64,000 nucleotides of DNA from Salipiger mucosus DSM 16094 (GCF_000442255.1 NZ_KE557274.1:128467-192466); one strand, 5' to 3'; positions 1 through 8,740 are shown, counted from the first letter of the stretch. Numbers and translations are program-made. Notes: generated from the letters alone by a model not told the origin.

Positions 1-396
1 GGAGGGCTTCTTGTCGAGATGGTCGGTCAGTTGAAGAATTCGCGCTGCCTCGCGCACCTTTTCTTCCCGCTCCGCGCGCGGGGCCCGTGACAGGCGCAGC
101 GAAAACCCCATGTTTTCCGCCACGCTCAGATGCGGGTAGAGCGCATAGGACTGGAAGACCATCGCGACGCCGCGCTGTGCGGGCTCGACGGCGGTCACGT
201 TGCGGCCGCCGATCTCGATCTTGCCGCCTGATGTCTCCTCAAGACCGGCAATCATGCGCAGAAGCGTGGACTTGCCGCAGCCCGAAGGTCCGACGAAAAC
301 ACCGAAGTCGCCCTTGGGAACCTCCAGCGAGACGTCCCGGATGACATCGTGGCCACCGAACGACTTTCTCACGTTGGTCAGCTTCACTCCGGACAT
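1..396 (-). CDS. Sugar ABC transporter ATP-binding protein, UgpC/MsmK type (partial)
   Basis: N-terminal 132 residues of an ABC ATPase; the C-terminal part lies beyond the window start. Read on the minus strand it opens MSGVKLTNVRKSFGG, has a perfect Walker A (GPSGCGKST, about residues 38-46), and the Q-loop region reads MVFQSYALYPHLSV, typical of MalK/UgpC-type carbohydrate importers. The start codon lies 3 nt after the stop of the arabinofuranosidase gene, so the two are cotranscribed and probably translationally coupled. By context it powers uptake of an arabinose-containing oligosaccharide or related sugar. The family is certain; the substrate is inferred from the neighbour. Confidence 0.93.
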   Translation of the reverse strand, partial: MSGVKLTNVRKSFGGHDVIRDVSLEVPKGDFGVFVGPSGCGKSTLLRMIAGLEETSGGKIEIGGRNVTAVEPAQRGVAMVFQSYALYPHLSVAENMGFSLRLSRAPRAEREEKVREAARILQLTDHLDKKPS

Positions 397-399
397 GGC

Positions 400-1905
400 T
401 CAGACCCTCAGCCGCACGACATGGTAGGACAACGGCGCAAGGCTGCCGCCCAGGGTTCCATCCTCCACGGCGACGCCATTTCCCTTGGCGGGCGCGATTG
501 CTTCGCTGCCGGGTCCGTTCGTGGCACGTAGGTTGTGGCCTGCCATCACCCGGTGATCGAGTAGCGTAGCGCCCTCGAAACCGGTCAGAGATACGCGCAG
601 ATCCGCGACTTCGGTCAGGTGCCGGTTCACGATGAAAAGCGTCACAGTGCCGCCGGCAGTGTCGTGGGTTGCAGCCACGTCGAGGTAGGGCACGTCGTCG
701 GCAACCGCACAGTCATAGGTCGGACTGTCGACAGAGACTCTCAGAGCCGTGCCGCGGCCGTAGAGGCTGGCCAACTGGTAGGGCCAATAGATCGACTGTC
801 GCCAGGCCGGTCCGCCGGGCTCGGCCCGGATCGGCGCAATCACGTTCACGAGCTGCGCGATGCAGGCGATCTTGACCCGGTCGGAGCGACGAATGAACTC
901 GTTGAGCAGGCAGGCGACGAAGAGCGCGTCCTCGAAGTTGTAGTCCTCTTCCAGCAGGTCGGGAGCCTCCGGCCAGTCCCAGGACTTCCAGCGCCGATGA
1001 TCCTCCTCGCGGATATGATACCAGACGTTCCACTCGTCGAAGCAGATGTGCACGTCGTTCGTCGCGCGCTTCTTGGCCTTCACGAAGTCGATCACGCCAG
1101 CGATGGACTGGATGTAGCGGCCCGTCTCCTCGACCTTGCCGAAGAAATTGAGCGTATCGTTGGACGAGTTGCCGAAATACTTGTGCAGCGAGATGTAGTC
1201 GACGTTCTCGTAGCATTCCTCGAGAACGCCGCGCTCCCAGTCGGGGTAGGTCGGCATTTCGTCGTTGGACGAGCCGCAAACCACCATCTCGGCGCCGGGA
1301 GTAAGCTGGCGCAGCGCCTTGGCGGTCTCGTCGGCGAGCCGGCCGTATTCCTTGGCTTCCTTGTGGCCGATCTGCCAGGGGCCGTCCATCTCGTTGCCAA
1401 GGCACCACATCTTCACGCCGTAGGGATTTTCCACGCCATGGCTGCGTCGGAGGTCTGACCAGTAAGTGCCCGAGGGATGGTTGACGTATTCCATGAAGTT
1501 TCGCGCGTCCGTGATCCCGCGAGACCCAAGGTTTACGGCAAGCATCATCTCGATGCCCTGCTCCTCGGCCCAGACCGCGAACTCGTTGATGCCGACCTGG
1601 TTCGTCTCCTTGCTTCGCCAGGCCAGGTCGAGCCTCACGGGGCGATCCTCCTTGGGACCAACACCGTCTTCCCAGTTGTAGGCCGAGACGAAATTGCCGC
1701 CCGGGTAGCGAATGGCGGGGATGTTCAGGTCCCGCACCATCTGCGCCACGTCACGACGAAAACCATGCGCATCGGCCTCCGGATGACCCGGCTCGTAGAT
1801 CCCCGAATAGATCGCACGTCCCATGTGTTCGATGAACGCGGCGTAGAGCCTGTCATCGATCTTCGCGATTTCGAACGCGCGATGTATGTCGGCATTCACC
1901 CGCAT
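400..1905 (-). CDS. abfA: Alpha-L-arabinofuranosidase, GH51
   Basis: 501 residues, the usual size of intracellular GH51 enzymes that release terminal L-arabinofuranose from arabinoxylan or arabinan oligosaccharides. The acid/base glutamate lies in CLGNEMDG (E172) and the nucleophile in CFDEWNVWY (E291), both GH51 hallmarks. No signal peptide is seen, so it acts in the cytoplasm on imported oligosaccharides. The start is supported by a GAGGAGGGG Shine-Dalgarno 5 nt upstream. It precedes the UgpC-type ATPase gene by 3 nt, indicating a sugar-uptake and degradation operon that continues left of the window. The upstream palindrome TTTGTCCTACAAA could be the operator. Confidence 0.93.
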   Translation of the reverse strand: MRVNADIHRAFEIAKIDDRLYAAFIEHMGRAIYSGIYEPGHPEADAHGFRRDVAQMVRDLNIPAIRYPGGNFVSAYNWEDGVGPKEDRPVRLDLAWRSKETNQVGINEFAVWAEEQGIEMMLAVNLGSRGITDARNFMEYVNHPSGTYWSDLRRSHGVENPYGVKMWCLGNEMDGPWQIGHKEAKEYGRLADETAKALRQLTPGAEMVVCGSSNDEMPTYPDWERGVLEECYENVDYISLHKYFGNSSNDTLNFFGKVEETGRYIQSIAGVIDFVKAKKRATNDVHICFDEWNVWYHIREEDHRRWKSWDWPEAPDLLEEDYNFEDALFVACLLNEFIRRSDRVKIACIAQLVNVIAPIRAEPGGPAWRQSIYWPYQLASLYGRGTALRVSVDSPTYDCAVADDVPYLDVAATHDTAGGTVTLFIVNRHLTEVADLRVSLTGFEGATLLDHRVMAGHNLRATNGPGSEAIAPAKGNGVAVEDGTLGGSLAPLSYHVVRLRV

Positions 1906-1924
1906 CTTGACCCCTCCTCACTTA

Positions 1925-1937
1925 TTTGTCCTACAAA
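1925..1937. promoter_or_regulatory. Palindrome TTTGTCCTACAAA, candidate operator of abfA operon
   Basis: TTTGT-N3-ACAAA, a perfect 5-bp inverted repeat 20 nt before the abfA start. GntR-type repressors, including AraR-like regulators, often bind TTTGT/ACAAA-type dyads. Function is inferred; no regulator gene is nearby. Confidence 0.4.
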
Positions 1938-2264
1938 CTGGTCGCAAAGAGGTGCGCCTGTCAACCGCCTCAATGACAACAGCCAAAGCGCCTTCCCTGA
2001 AGGGGTCAAAATTGCGATTTATCAGATACTTCTCCGGCGACCTGCATGTTGCTCGCAGCGCGATGATCACCAAGACGATGGCAGCAATCCCCAGGAAGCC
2101 ACGCTGCGAATTACACCCTCGAGCCTCTCCTCAAGGAGGTGCAGAGCGCCGATTGGCGTACCGATTCCCGCCTTGCGAGAACTCGTCGCCCCCTCGGGCT
2201 TATTCTGTCTCTGCAAAATTCAGAGGTTCGTGCTGACGGTTCCCGCCGGACCGGATCCGGTTAC
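1938..2264. other. Intergenic stretch without a supportable gene
   Basis: Between the abfA promoter region and the 61-residue ORF. Short open frames on both strands give no recognisable protein. A minus-strand stretch near 2030-2100 reads like one hydrophobic segment (GIAAIVLVIIAL) but is not continuous with a start or stop that makes sense. It may be decayed membrane-protein sequence, but I cannot support a call. Confidence 0.4.
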
Positions 2265-2450
2265 TCACTCTCTCCGGCCAAGCACTGGATCGGAGGCGCG
2301 TGGCATACCTGAAACGGGTCCGCATCCTTCCGTCGAGCGGTCCACCAGCGCCTCACGAGCAAGCTCCGTCAACCCGTACCGCTCCACGTAGTCGAGAAGT
2401 GCGGCCATGCACCGCTTCTCGTATTCGCGGTCCTCGACATCGTTCGCCAT
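2265..2450 (-). CDS. Small unknown protein (61 aa)
   Basis: Starts MANDVEDREYEKRCMAALL. A GGAGG Shine-Dalgarno with good spacing precedes this ATG; the longer upstream open frame has no such signal. Acidic and helical at the N terminus (about residues 5-36), with a Pro/Gly-rich tail. No family recognised. Upstream of it, on the opposite strand, is the secreted YCD-repeat protein gene, so the two are divergent. Confidence 0.55.
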   Translation of the reverse strand: MANDVEDREYEKRCMAALLDYVERYGLTELAREALVDRSTEGCGPVSGMPRASDPVLGRRE

Positions 2451-2646
2451 GGCCGCCTCCTTCCGTCGTCGTTGGATGCTCCCGAATGCCGAAAGGAACG
2501 AAGGCATCCGGGAGCCGTGCCATGCGCCAGGGATCGCGCTTCGATAGTGAAGCCGGGAATGCGATTCCGGGCAACAGAAAGTCATCGTTAACTTGAACCA
2601 GGTGGACGATTTCCGGATACTCGTGTCCGAAAGCGAGGTTGTTCCG

Positions 2647-2982
2647 ATGGTTCCCAGTCAGTCTTTTCGCCTTGTCGTCTTTGCCCTTCTTCTCGTGCCG
2701 AGCCTGGCTTTCGCGCAAGCTGTTCCGCGCTACGATGCCGAAGGCTACTGCGATCAGGTCGCCGATACCGTGGGCGGCTCTTACCAGATCCGAAACAGTT
2801 GCCTGCAACAGGAACAGAGCGCCTATAACGGCCTCAAGCGGACCTGGTCATCCATCTCCGGCCGGACCTCTGGCTATTGCGATGAGGTGGCACGCAGCAT
2901 CGGTGGCAGCTACGTGATCCTGGAAACCTGCATCCAGCAGGAACAAGGCGCCGCCTCGAGCAGTCCGGGCTTCAAGTACTGA
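2647..2982 (+). CDS. Secreted small protein with two YCDxVA...GGSY repeats
   Basis: 111 residues. The start at 2647 gives a clear Sec signal peptide (hydrophobic FRLVVFALLLVPSLAFAQ) with cleavage near Ala-Phe-Ala-Gln. The mature part holds two copies of a roughly 30-residue unit: YCDQVADTVGGSYQI...C..QEQ and YCDEVARSIGGSYVI...C..QEQ. Each has two cysteines, consistent with one disulphide per repeat in the periplasm. Function unknown. The 3' end overlaps the convergent gene at 2972-3325 by 11 bp. Confidence 0.75.
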   Translation: MVPSQSFRLVVFALLLVPSLAFAQAVPRYDAEGYCDQVADTVGGSYQIRNSCLQQEQSAYNGLKRTWSSISGRTSGYCDEVARSIGGSYVILETCIQQEQGAASSSPGFKY

Positions 2983-3325
2983 CGGATTCCGAGTTCGGCA
3001 CGTCGTCGATTGCGAAGCCGCGTCGGTCGGGGTCGTAGGTGAACCTCTGCCCGTCCTCTTCGACATGGAAGTAGTGCGTGCGCGAGAACCTGATGCCATC
3101 GGTGATCAGGACTTGCTCCCATGTTTCCCCGGCCGCGCTGTCACTGTCTTCCCTGGCGAGCGCTTCGCCTTCGCGGAGACGAGTGGCGACATCCGTTTCA
3201 GACGCGCACCCTTGCGGAAGCGCAGGCCGATGCTCATCCACCAAATGCCCTGCGACCAATGCGACCTGATCATCCGACAGCGGGCTGATGATCTGCAGTC
3301 TCATAGTGATTTTCTGATTTCTCAC
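2972..3325 (-). CDS. Unknown acidic protein (117 aa)
   Basis: GTG start chosen because AAGGAG lies 8 nt upstream; the next in-frame ATG (8th codon) has no comparable signal. No transmembrane segment or signal peptide. The C-terminal half (ETWEQVLITDGIRFSRTHYFHVEEDGQRFTYDPD, positions about 67-100) looks like a small beta-rich domain. Convergent with the secreted repeat protein. Function not recognised. Confidence 0.6.
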   Translation of the reverse strand: MRNQKITMRLQIISPLSDDQVALVAGHLVDEHRPALPQGCASETDVATRLREGEALAREDSDSAAGETWEQVLITDGIRFSRTHYFHVEEDGQRFTYDPDRRGFAIDDVPNSESVST

Positions 3326-3398
3326 GAGGTCGTCTCCTTCTCAGTCTCAGGCATCCGGGCCGTTCTTTTAGGACGTGCGGTCGCGGAACGCGAAAGCA

Positions 3399-3764
3399 TC
3401 AGTCCGCCTCACGATCTGCAATCTCCCGGGCGGCCACGAAAGCCAGGGGCAGGTGCAGCAGACCGGCCGCGGCGAACATCGCCGCCACGAGGTCGGATGC
3501 CAGACCGACCCCGAACAGCAATGAGGCCAACAGGAAGAATCCTCCGCGAACCAGGCTCATCCGCGGCGTCACATCGAAGGGATCGACGTCCGGTCGGATG
3601 CGTTGCCCGACAATACTACCGATCAGAACGGCGACGATGATAAACGTCGCGGCCGCGTTCCACCACTCTCCTGACATGGCGAGCGAGACTGTGTAAATCA
3701 CGGCGCCGGACGCCATCAGAACATCAATGGCGTTGACGAGTGCCCTTCCGAAGTAGCTATCCAT
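3399..3764 (-). CDS. Small integral membrane protein
   Basis: 121 residues from the ATG at 3764, which has AGAGGA at proper spacing; an upstream in-frame ATG at 3779 lacks this. About four hydrophobic segments: VLMASGAVIYTVSLAM, AAATFIIVAVLIGSIVG, FFLLASLLFGVGLA, AAMFAAAGLLHLPLAF. No family recognised. It follows another membrane-protein gene (3813-4433) at 48 bp and may be cotranscribed. Confidence 0.7.
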   Translation of the reverse strand: MDSYFGRALVNAIDVLMASGAVIYTVSLAMSGEWWNAAATFIIVAVLIGSIVGQRIRPDVDPFDVTPRMSLVRGGFFLLASLLFGVGLASDLVAAMFAAAGLLHLPLAFVAAREIADREAD

Positions 3765-3812
3765 GCGCTTTCCTCTCATCTTCCATGGCTCGAAGCAGTC
3801 TCGAGCGGAATT

Positions 3813-4433
3813 TCAGCCCGCGGCCGATGTCACCGACGCCTGCGCCGACGGGGTAAACTGCCTGCTCCCTGAATCGCTGGGACTGCGAGCCGAGCGCCTC
3901 CGGTCGAAGTCCTGCTGCGCTTCGGCCATGGCGTCTTGTTTCGTGTTCCAGGCGGAGAGCGTGTCGACCTTGACGCCGTTGACGATGACGGCAACCCTCC
4001 AATCATCGTCAACATTCTGAAAGACGTGGTAAGAAAGCCGCCCGTGGTTTGCGACCTTGCCGCGCATCCAATCCGGATGCGCGGACCATTCGAGCTCAAT
4101 GGGACGACGAGACCACTCGATCCACGCCGAGACCGCGAACGCCACCGCCGAGGCCGCCATCGGGAAAGCGGCTCCCTTGGACACATACGCGAGCAGGCCA
4201 GTTGCGATTGTGAAACAGACGACCCGCACGAGACAGCTGACAAGGTCAATTCGGGGATAGATCCCGCCGGTCTTGTGCAGCGACAAAGAACGCATGGCCG
4301 CCTGGCAGAGGGCGACCGCGGCCAATGCCGTCGCCACCAGGTTGTTCCCGCGCGCGTACTGCTCCAACACGAAAATCGTGCCGGCGATGTAGTATAAGAT
4401 GTCGCCAAGATGGCTTGCCGGGCGGGAATCCAT
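3813..4433 (-). CDS. Membrane protein with cytoplasmic C-terminal domain, unknown function
   Basis: 206 residues with AAAGGA Shine-Dalgarno 6 nt upstream of the ATG. Hydrophobic segments about residues 10-25, 31-47, 62-80 and 84-105, then a soluble domain (about 110-206) with SYHVFQNVDDDWRVAVIVNG and a Gln/Arg/Ser-rich tail. Probably first gene of a two-gene membrane operon with 3399-3764. Function unknown. Confidence 0.65.
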   Translation of the reverse strand: MDSRPASHLGDILYYIAGTIFVLEQYARGNNLVATALAAVALCQAAMRSLSLHKTGGIYPRIDLVSCLVRVVCFTIATGLLAYVSKGAAFPMAASAVAFAVSAWIEWSRRPIELEWSAHPDWMRGKVANHGRLSYHVFQNVDDDWRVAVIVNGVKVDTLSAWNTKQDAMAEAQQDFDRRRSARSPSDSGSRQFTPSAQASVTSAAG

Positions 4434-4504
4434 GTTTTTCCTTTCAGTTGTCGGTGCGCTTATCCATTTCGCGCGCAGTGCAGATGACAGACCGCCGCTC
4501 GCGC

Positions 4505-4900
4505 TCAGCGGACGAGTTCTCGAAGGCGCCCAACGATGTCAGGATCCTCGACTGCCCGGAAGCCAACCATAACCACGACATGGCAACGGCCCTCCGCATC
4601 GATGAGGATGTCCCCCATGCTCGTGGACCGCGCCTTGTCGACCTTTGCATCCACGTCGGAATGCGATGTCCAGTTGGCTTCGATGTTTTGTGAGACGGCA
4701 TAGGCGACTTCCAGATGGTCTTTCCGGATATCGGCCACGTGGTTGTAGTCGCCACGCTCGAGGCCATCCCGGATCACGTCCTCGGCAGCCGGGTCGGAAA
4801 ACCGCGCCCGGAACTCGATCCGATCCCGGTCCGCAGAAACAGCGAGGGTCCCATCTGGATTTTCAGGATATCCGGGAATGCGTTGAAGGACGTGGATCAC
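4505..4900 (-). CDS. Unknown protein (131 aa), coupled to zinc-finger/FtsK-gamma-like gene
   Basis: GTG start overlapping the TGA of the upstream gene (GTGA) with GGAG about 7 nt before, so translation is coupled. Sequence MIHVLQRIPGYPENPDGTL... has a central helical portion and an alternating beta-like C terminus (GDILIDAEGRCHVVVMVGFRA). No signal peptide, no family recognised. The coupling implies a shared role with the 379-residue protein. Confidence 0.65.
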   Translation of the reverse strand: MIHVLQRIPGYPENPDGTLAVSADRDRIEFRARFSDPAAEDVIRDGLERGDYNHVADIRKDHLEVAYAVSQNIEANWTSHSDVDAKVDKARSTSMGDILIDAEGRCHVVVMVGFRAVEDPDIVGRLRELVR

Positions 4901-6036
4901 GACTGTTCTCCTTCGCGGGGAGCTACCATCTGCCGGACGCCGGCCGCATTCTCCAGCGCGCTGTAGTCGAGGACGTCCCGCTTGCCGACGTGGTTGGCTT
5001 CGCTCACGACGCCTTCCTCGATGAGTTTCTCCATGATCGCGGCAGCGCGGGCATAAGAGATTCCCATCTTGCGCTGTACGAAGGAGGTTGCCGCACGGTC
5101 GTGCAGCGCCACGATCTCGGCAGCCGTTTCGATCTCGTGGCGCTTCACCTCGGGATCTCTCGGCGCCACGCCCTCTTTCTTGGCCGGAGCCTCGCCTGCG
5201 GGCGGTAGACCATGCGCCCAGTCCTGCGTGTAGTCACAGAACGGGCAGATCCATCCGCGCACGGTCGGCACCAGGGCCCCGAGGTCCCCAAGCATGTGCC
5301 GGTGATTGCCGTCGTTTCGATTTGCGCAGGTGTAGGGGTGGAACTGGCCGGCCGTCTGGCTTTCCGCCAAAGTGACAACTGCGTCCGGATGGAATGCCGA
5401 GACCGGCGCCTCCTCCTTCAGCACGAGGTGTTCGCCTGCCCGAACCCAGTCCTCGAGCATTCCGGTGAGCGCCGATAGCATGAGACGGTCTCGGGGCCCT
5501 TGGTTCAGCCGAGACCACGGCGCCATGCCTTCCTCGCCCTCGATCTCTGCGTCCCAGTCCCCGGCCGCGCGTTCGCTTGCCGCGTTGCCGACCACGCGCA
5601 TCGCCACCTCAAGCGGCGTGTTCGCGCCCTTCTTGAGAGCGGTGTTTTCGTCGAGCAGCGCCCGCACGGCGCGCAGGATGTTCTGTCCAGCGAGGCGATA
5701 ATCCTCGGTGGTCTGCGATTGTCCGGCCTCGAGCAGTACCCCGTCATGCAGATGGCCGCTCTGGATCAGCATGGCCCCCAGTTCCTCGATGCAGTCGTTC
5801 GCCGGCCCCAGGAATTCCTGCCAGCTTTCGCTCTCCTGCCGAGCCTCGTCACGTTCCACCTTGAGCGCGTCGATGGCGTCGCCTGCGACTTTTAGGACAG
5901 TCAGAGCGCCGCCTGTTGTCAGTCCGGGAGCCTCCTTGACGTGGGGCGCAACACTCGGCAGCTGCGCCCAGGCCTTTTCGAATGTCGCACCATAACTCCG
6001 GAAGCTCTCAGCTTTGTCGCCGCCAACGCTCGGCAT
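4897..6036 (-). CDS. Zinc-ribbon protein with C-terminal FtsK-gamma-like winged helix
   Basis: 379 residues in three visible parts. Residues 1-210 are largely helical with possible coiled coil around 55-75. Residues 232-276 (HPYTC...H.H...GWICPFCDYTQDWAH; C237, C264, C267 and histidines) form a likely zinc-binding domain of a type seen in phage and plasmid proteins. Residues about 305-356 (IVALHDRAATSFVQRKMGIS...EEGVVSEA..GKRDVL) closely resemble the gamma DNA-binding winged helix of FtsK/SpoIIIE translocases. No ATPase motor is present, so this would be a DNA-reading domain without a pump. Coupled by GTGA overlap to the downstream gene; a CTATTC element lies about 16 nt before the start. Confidence 0.75.
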   Translation of the reverse strand: MPSVGGDKAESFRSYGATFEKAWAQLPSVAPHVKEAPGLTTGGALTVLKVAGDAIDALKVERDEARQESESWQEFLGPANDCIEELGAMLIQSGHLHDGVLLEAGQSQTTEDYRLAGQNILRAVRALLDENTALKKGANTPLEVAMRVVGNAASERAAGDWDAEIEGEEGMAPWSRLNQGPRDRLMLSALTGMLEDWVRAGEHLVLKEEAPVSAFHPDAVVTLAESQTAGQFHPYTCANRNDGNHRHMLGDLGALVPTVRGWICPFCDYTQDWAHGLPPAGEAPAKKEGVAPRDPEVKRHEIETAAEIVALHDRAATSFVQRKMGISYARAAAIMEKLIEEGVVSEANHVGKRDVLDYSALENAAGVRQMVAPREGEQS

Positions 6037-6134
6037 GCCACCAATCCTTATCTATTCAACCTACCTTGGCGCATGACAGAACAAATCGCAACAGATCAGC
6101 ATGACACCTGAGAAGAAGAGAATCGTCATGCCGC

Positions 6135-6147
6135 CCTATTGAATAGG
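6135..6147. promoter_or_regulatory. Palindrome CCTATTGAATAGG
   Basis: Perfect 13-bp palindrome about 100 bp upstream of the 6036 gene. It contains two inverted copies of the CTATTC/GAATAG element that recurs upstream of many genes here; a further half-site lies at 6052-6057. Candidate operator. Confidence 0.45.
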
Positions 6148-6179
6148 TCCGGACCACCCCTGGCTTGGCTTGTGGCCCC

Positions 6180-6613
6180 AAAATCAGGATGCCCGGCGCA
6201 TGTGTCGATCCGGTCATCCTCTACCGCGGGGACAACGGCGCCTACCCGACCTCGGCGGCCCGAGATTTCCTCAAAATGTTCGGGCGCCCGGTGTTCGTAT
6301 TTTCGGACCCCCCGGGCCGGCCGGGTTGGTTATCGCGATGACCACGCCCCATCTCTCGGGCCTCTGCCTGCCGCCTCCTGATGAGATCGACCAGCTCCTC
6401 CGCGCCAGCCGCGGTGTGTCCGAGCGCTACCTGGCGCAGCTCCCCGGTGCCGAAGCCAAGCTCAATGCCACCAAGGATCCTGAATTTTCCGCGCACTGGG
6501 AAATCCTGAAAACTCACGGTCGGGCCCTGCCCCAGGAGGAGTTGGTTCGGAATGCCGGCATTTCTTGCAGTCCGACGACCCCCCGGGGACGATTGAGCAT
6601 TCTGATCTCTTGA
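6180..6613 (+). pseudogene. Frameshifted remnant of a Toprim-like (DUF7281-like) protein
   Basis: One frame near 6188-6312 reads PVILYRGDNGAYPTSAARD followed by FLKMFGRPVFVFSD. From about 6315 the reading continues in another frame as PAGLVIAMTTPHLSGLCLPP...LPGAEAKLNATKDPEF...ALPQEELVR. Joined, the junction gives FSDPDPAGLVIA, the acidic DxDPAG motif of Toprim-type domains (also seen in JetD-like and DUF7281 proteins). The break lies in a C/G-rich run at about 6309-6320. The N-terminal part is missing, so this is a decayed 3' fragment. The fold assignment rests on the motif only. Confidence 0.6.
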
Positions 6614-6664
6614 ATTCTCCGGTCCATCGCCGAAGCTTAGACACAAGCTCAAGCGAGGGACGAT

Positions 6665-7573
6665 ATGGAATTCACGGCTCTCAAGTACTTCCACGAGTCT
6701 GCGCGGACGGGGTCCATCCGGCGGGCGAGCGAAGTGCTCCATGTCACGCCGTCATCGGTCAGCCGGGCGGTTTCGGCACTCGAGCACGAGTTCGGCGCGC
6801 CGCTGTTCGAGCGAAGCCGAAAGGGCGTGCGGCTGACCGCCGCCGGCACGCTCCTCGCACGTCAAACCCAGCGCATGTTTCGTGATCTTGATCGCGTGCG
6901 AGACAGCATAGACGATCTGAGAGGTCTGCATCGTGGTCGCGTGACGCTCTACGGAGCAGAGGGTCTGGTGGCCGAGTTCCTGCCTAAAGTCATCAACGAC
7001 TTTCACGACAAACACCCCCAGATCGGTTTCGATCTCCATTTCGACTCCACCGACGCCATCGTGTCCGCGCTCGTGGATGACGTGGCCGACATCGGCATCA
7101 CCTTCAATGGGCCGCAGCGGTCGGATATCGTGACCGTCGCCGAGCATTCCGAGCCGCTGCACTGCCTGGTTCGACCGGGACACGCTCTGGAAAATGTCGC
7201 GCGAGACGGATGCATCACGGTCGGGGACTTGCTGGGCTACCCCCTGGCCCTGCCCGAAACCTCCTTCGGCATGCGGCGGATGATCGATACGGCCTTGTCG
7301 CAGGAATCGCTCCGCCCGGAGATGGTGGTGAACACCAACTCGCTGGAGCTGACCAAGCGGGTTGCAATGAACGGCGATGCCGTCGGATTCATGCCTGGAT
7401 TCATGGTGACTGACGATATTGCAGCGGGTCGGCTGCGCGCACTGAAGCTGGACTCGCCGGCCTTTCGCGACGCGCGTGTGACGCTATGCCTGCACAGGGA
7501 TCGCGAACTTTCATTTGCGGCCAAGGCCCTTACAGCTGTTCTGAAGGAGCATTTCGAGGCTCTAGGTCAGTGA
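6665..7573 (+). CDS. LysR-family transcriptional regulator
   Basis: 302 residues. The N-terminal HTH (residues about 1-60: FHESARTGSIRRASEVLHVTPSSVSRAVSALE) is the classical LysR wing helix, followed by a periplasmic-binding-like effector domain (about 90-300). Unusually for LysR it lies upstream of, and in the same direction as, the genes it presumably controls (150 bp before the solute-binding protein), not divergent. Likely effector: a pyrimidine-breakdown intermediate, inferred from the operon. Confidence 0.9.
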   Translation: MEFTALKYFHESARTGSIRRASEVLHVTPSSVSRAVSALEHEFGAPLFERSRKGVRLTAAGTLLARQTQRMFRDLDRVRDSIDDLRGLHRGRVTLYGAEGLVAEFLPKVINDFHDKHPQIGFDLHFDSTDAIVSALVDDVADIGITFNGPQRSDIVTVAEHSEPLHCLVRPGHALENVARDGCITVGDLLGYPLALPETSFGMRRMIDTALSQESLRPEMVVNTNSLELTKRVAMNGDAVGFMPGFMVTDDIAAGRLRALKLDSPAFRDARVTLCLHRDRELSFAAKALTAVLKEHFEALGQ

Positions 7574-7723
7574 TGAGGCACTGGGTGTTGCATATTGCGC
7601 AACAGGGGCTTGCCGAAGCAGCACTTTTCTAAACACTCTTTTCGCGTAGCGTTGTTCGCAGTCCGGCCCGTTACCCTGCCTACTGTTGCCGGAGCACAGA
7701 ACGATAACCAACAGGAGACCCCC

Positions 7724-8740
7724 ATGACGCAATCGTACATGGACCGGCGGAGCTTTCTCTATGCACTCGGCGGCAGCGCCGGCGCGCTCGGCCTCGGCAT
7801 GCCGCGCCGCGCCTTCGCGCAGCAGCAGACCGCCCGCATTTCCGAGGCCATTCACCTCGGCCTCTACATGCCCCTCTACACGGCCATCAACAAAGGCTTC
7901 TTCGAGGAGCAGGGACTGGGCAGCTCGCTGAAATCGGCCGGTGGCATCGCCCAGCCCGTGCCCGCCCTGCTGTCGGACTCCGCGGACTTCGCGGTCACCG
8001 GCACCGGCATGTCGATCAATGCAACCGCCGAAGGCGCGCAGATGGTGAACATCGCTAAGATCGCCGGGCAGATCTCCGTCTTCGTACTTGCCAAGCCGGG
8101 CACGACCTTCAACGGACCGGAGGACTTTGAGGGCAAGACGGTCGCCACGCTGAAATATCCGTCGAACACCTACACGACGCCCTACTACGCCATCAAGCAA
8201 GCGGGTCTCGATCCGGAAGCGGACGTGAACTATCTCCAGCTGCCCTTCGGTGCACAGCTCCAGGCAGTTGCGGACGGGCGCGCGGATTTCGCCACCGTCT
8301 TCGAATGGGACGCCTCCATCGGCACGACCCAATTCGATCTCGAGGTCGTCTACGCGCTGGGCGAGGCCCTCGGGCCGGCAGTCTTCTCCTCGACTTTCGT
8401 GACCAAGACGCTGACCGAAGAGAACCCCGACCTGGTGCAGGGCTACTGCAACGCCATCGCGGGCGCGGAAAAGCTGTTGCACGAGGACGAACAGGTCTTC
8501 GTCGACGTGGCCACCACCGAATTCCCGACGGTCGATCCCGCGGTCATCGAGGCGGCGCGGCCCCGGTTCTTCGGCAAGGTCCCCATTGTGCCCCGCAATC
8601 CCATCATCTCCGAGCAGGAATGGGACACGCTCATCGCACATGAGGACGGCGTCGGCACGTTGCGAGCGGATCTGCCGTACGAACAGATGGTTGACAACAG
8701 CTTCGCCGAGAAGGCGACGGAGGAGTTCGGCCTGTCATGA
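7724..8740 (+). CDS. Tat-exported ABC transporter substrate-binding protein, NMT1/THI5-like
   Basis: 338 residues from the ATG with AGGAG 5-6 nt upstream. A twin-arginine signal ([19 protein letters not shown], Arg 8-9) precedes a mature NMT1/SsuA/TauA-type domain ([23 protein letters not shown]...[11 protein letters not shown]). Such proteins bind small organic solutes such as pyrimidine precursors, nitrile, taurine or sulfonates. Its stop overlaps the start of rutB (ATGA), so the ligand is probably the substrate or precursor of the Rut steps encoded next. Confidence 0.88.
   Translation: MTQSYMDRRSFLYALGGSAGALGLGMPRRAFAQQQTARISEAIHLGLYMPLYTAINKGFFEEQGLGSSLKSAGGIAQPVPALLSDSADFAVTGTGMSINATAEGAQMVNIAKIAGQISVFVLAKPGTTFNGPEDFEGKTVATLKYPSNTYTTPYYAIKQAGLDPEADVNYLQLPFGAQLQAVADGRADFATVFEWDASIGTTQFDLEVVYALGEALGPAVFSSTFVTKTLTEENPDLVQGYCNAIAGAEKLLHEDEQVFVDVATTEFPTVDPAVIEAARPRFFGKVPIVPRNPIISEQEWDTLIAHEDGVGTLRADLPYEQMVDNSFAEKATEEFGLS

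Noticed and set aside
619-1458. Long plus-strand open frame opposite abfA
   Set aside because: Shadow of the GH51 gene; no domain, and high-GC antisense frames are expected.
7562-8641. 359-codon minus-strand frame across the SBP gene
   Set aside because: Antisense to a clear Tat-exported SBP; low-complexity Arg/Gly/Val content with no motif.
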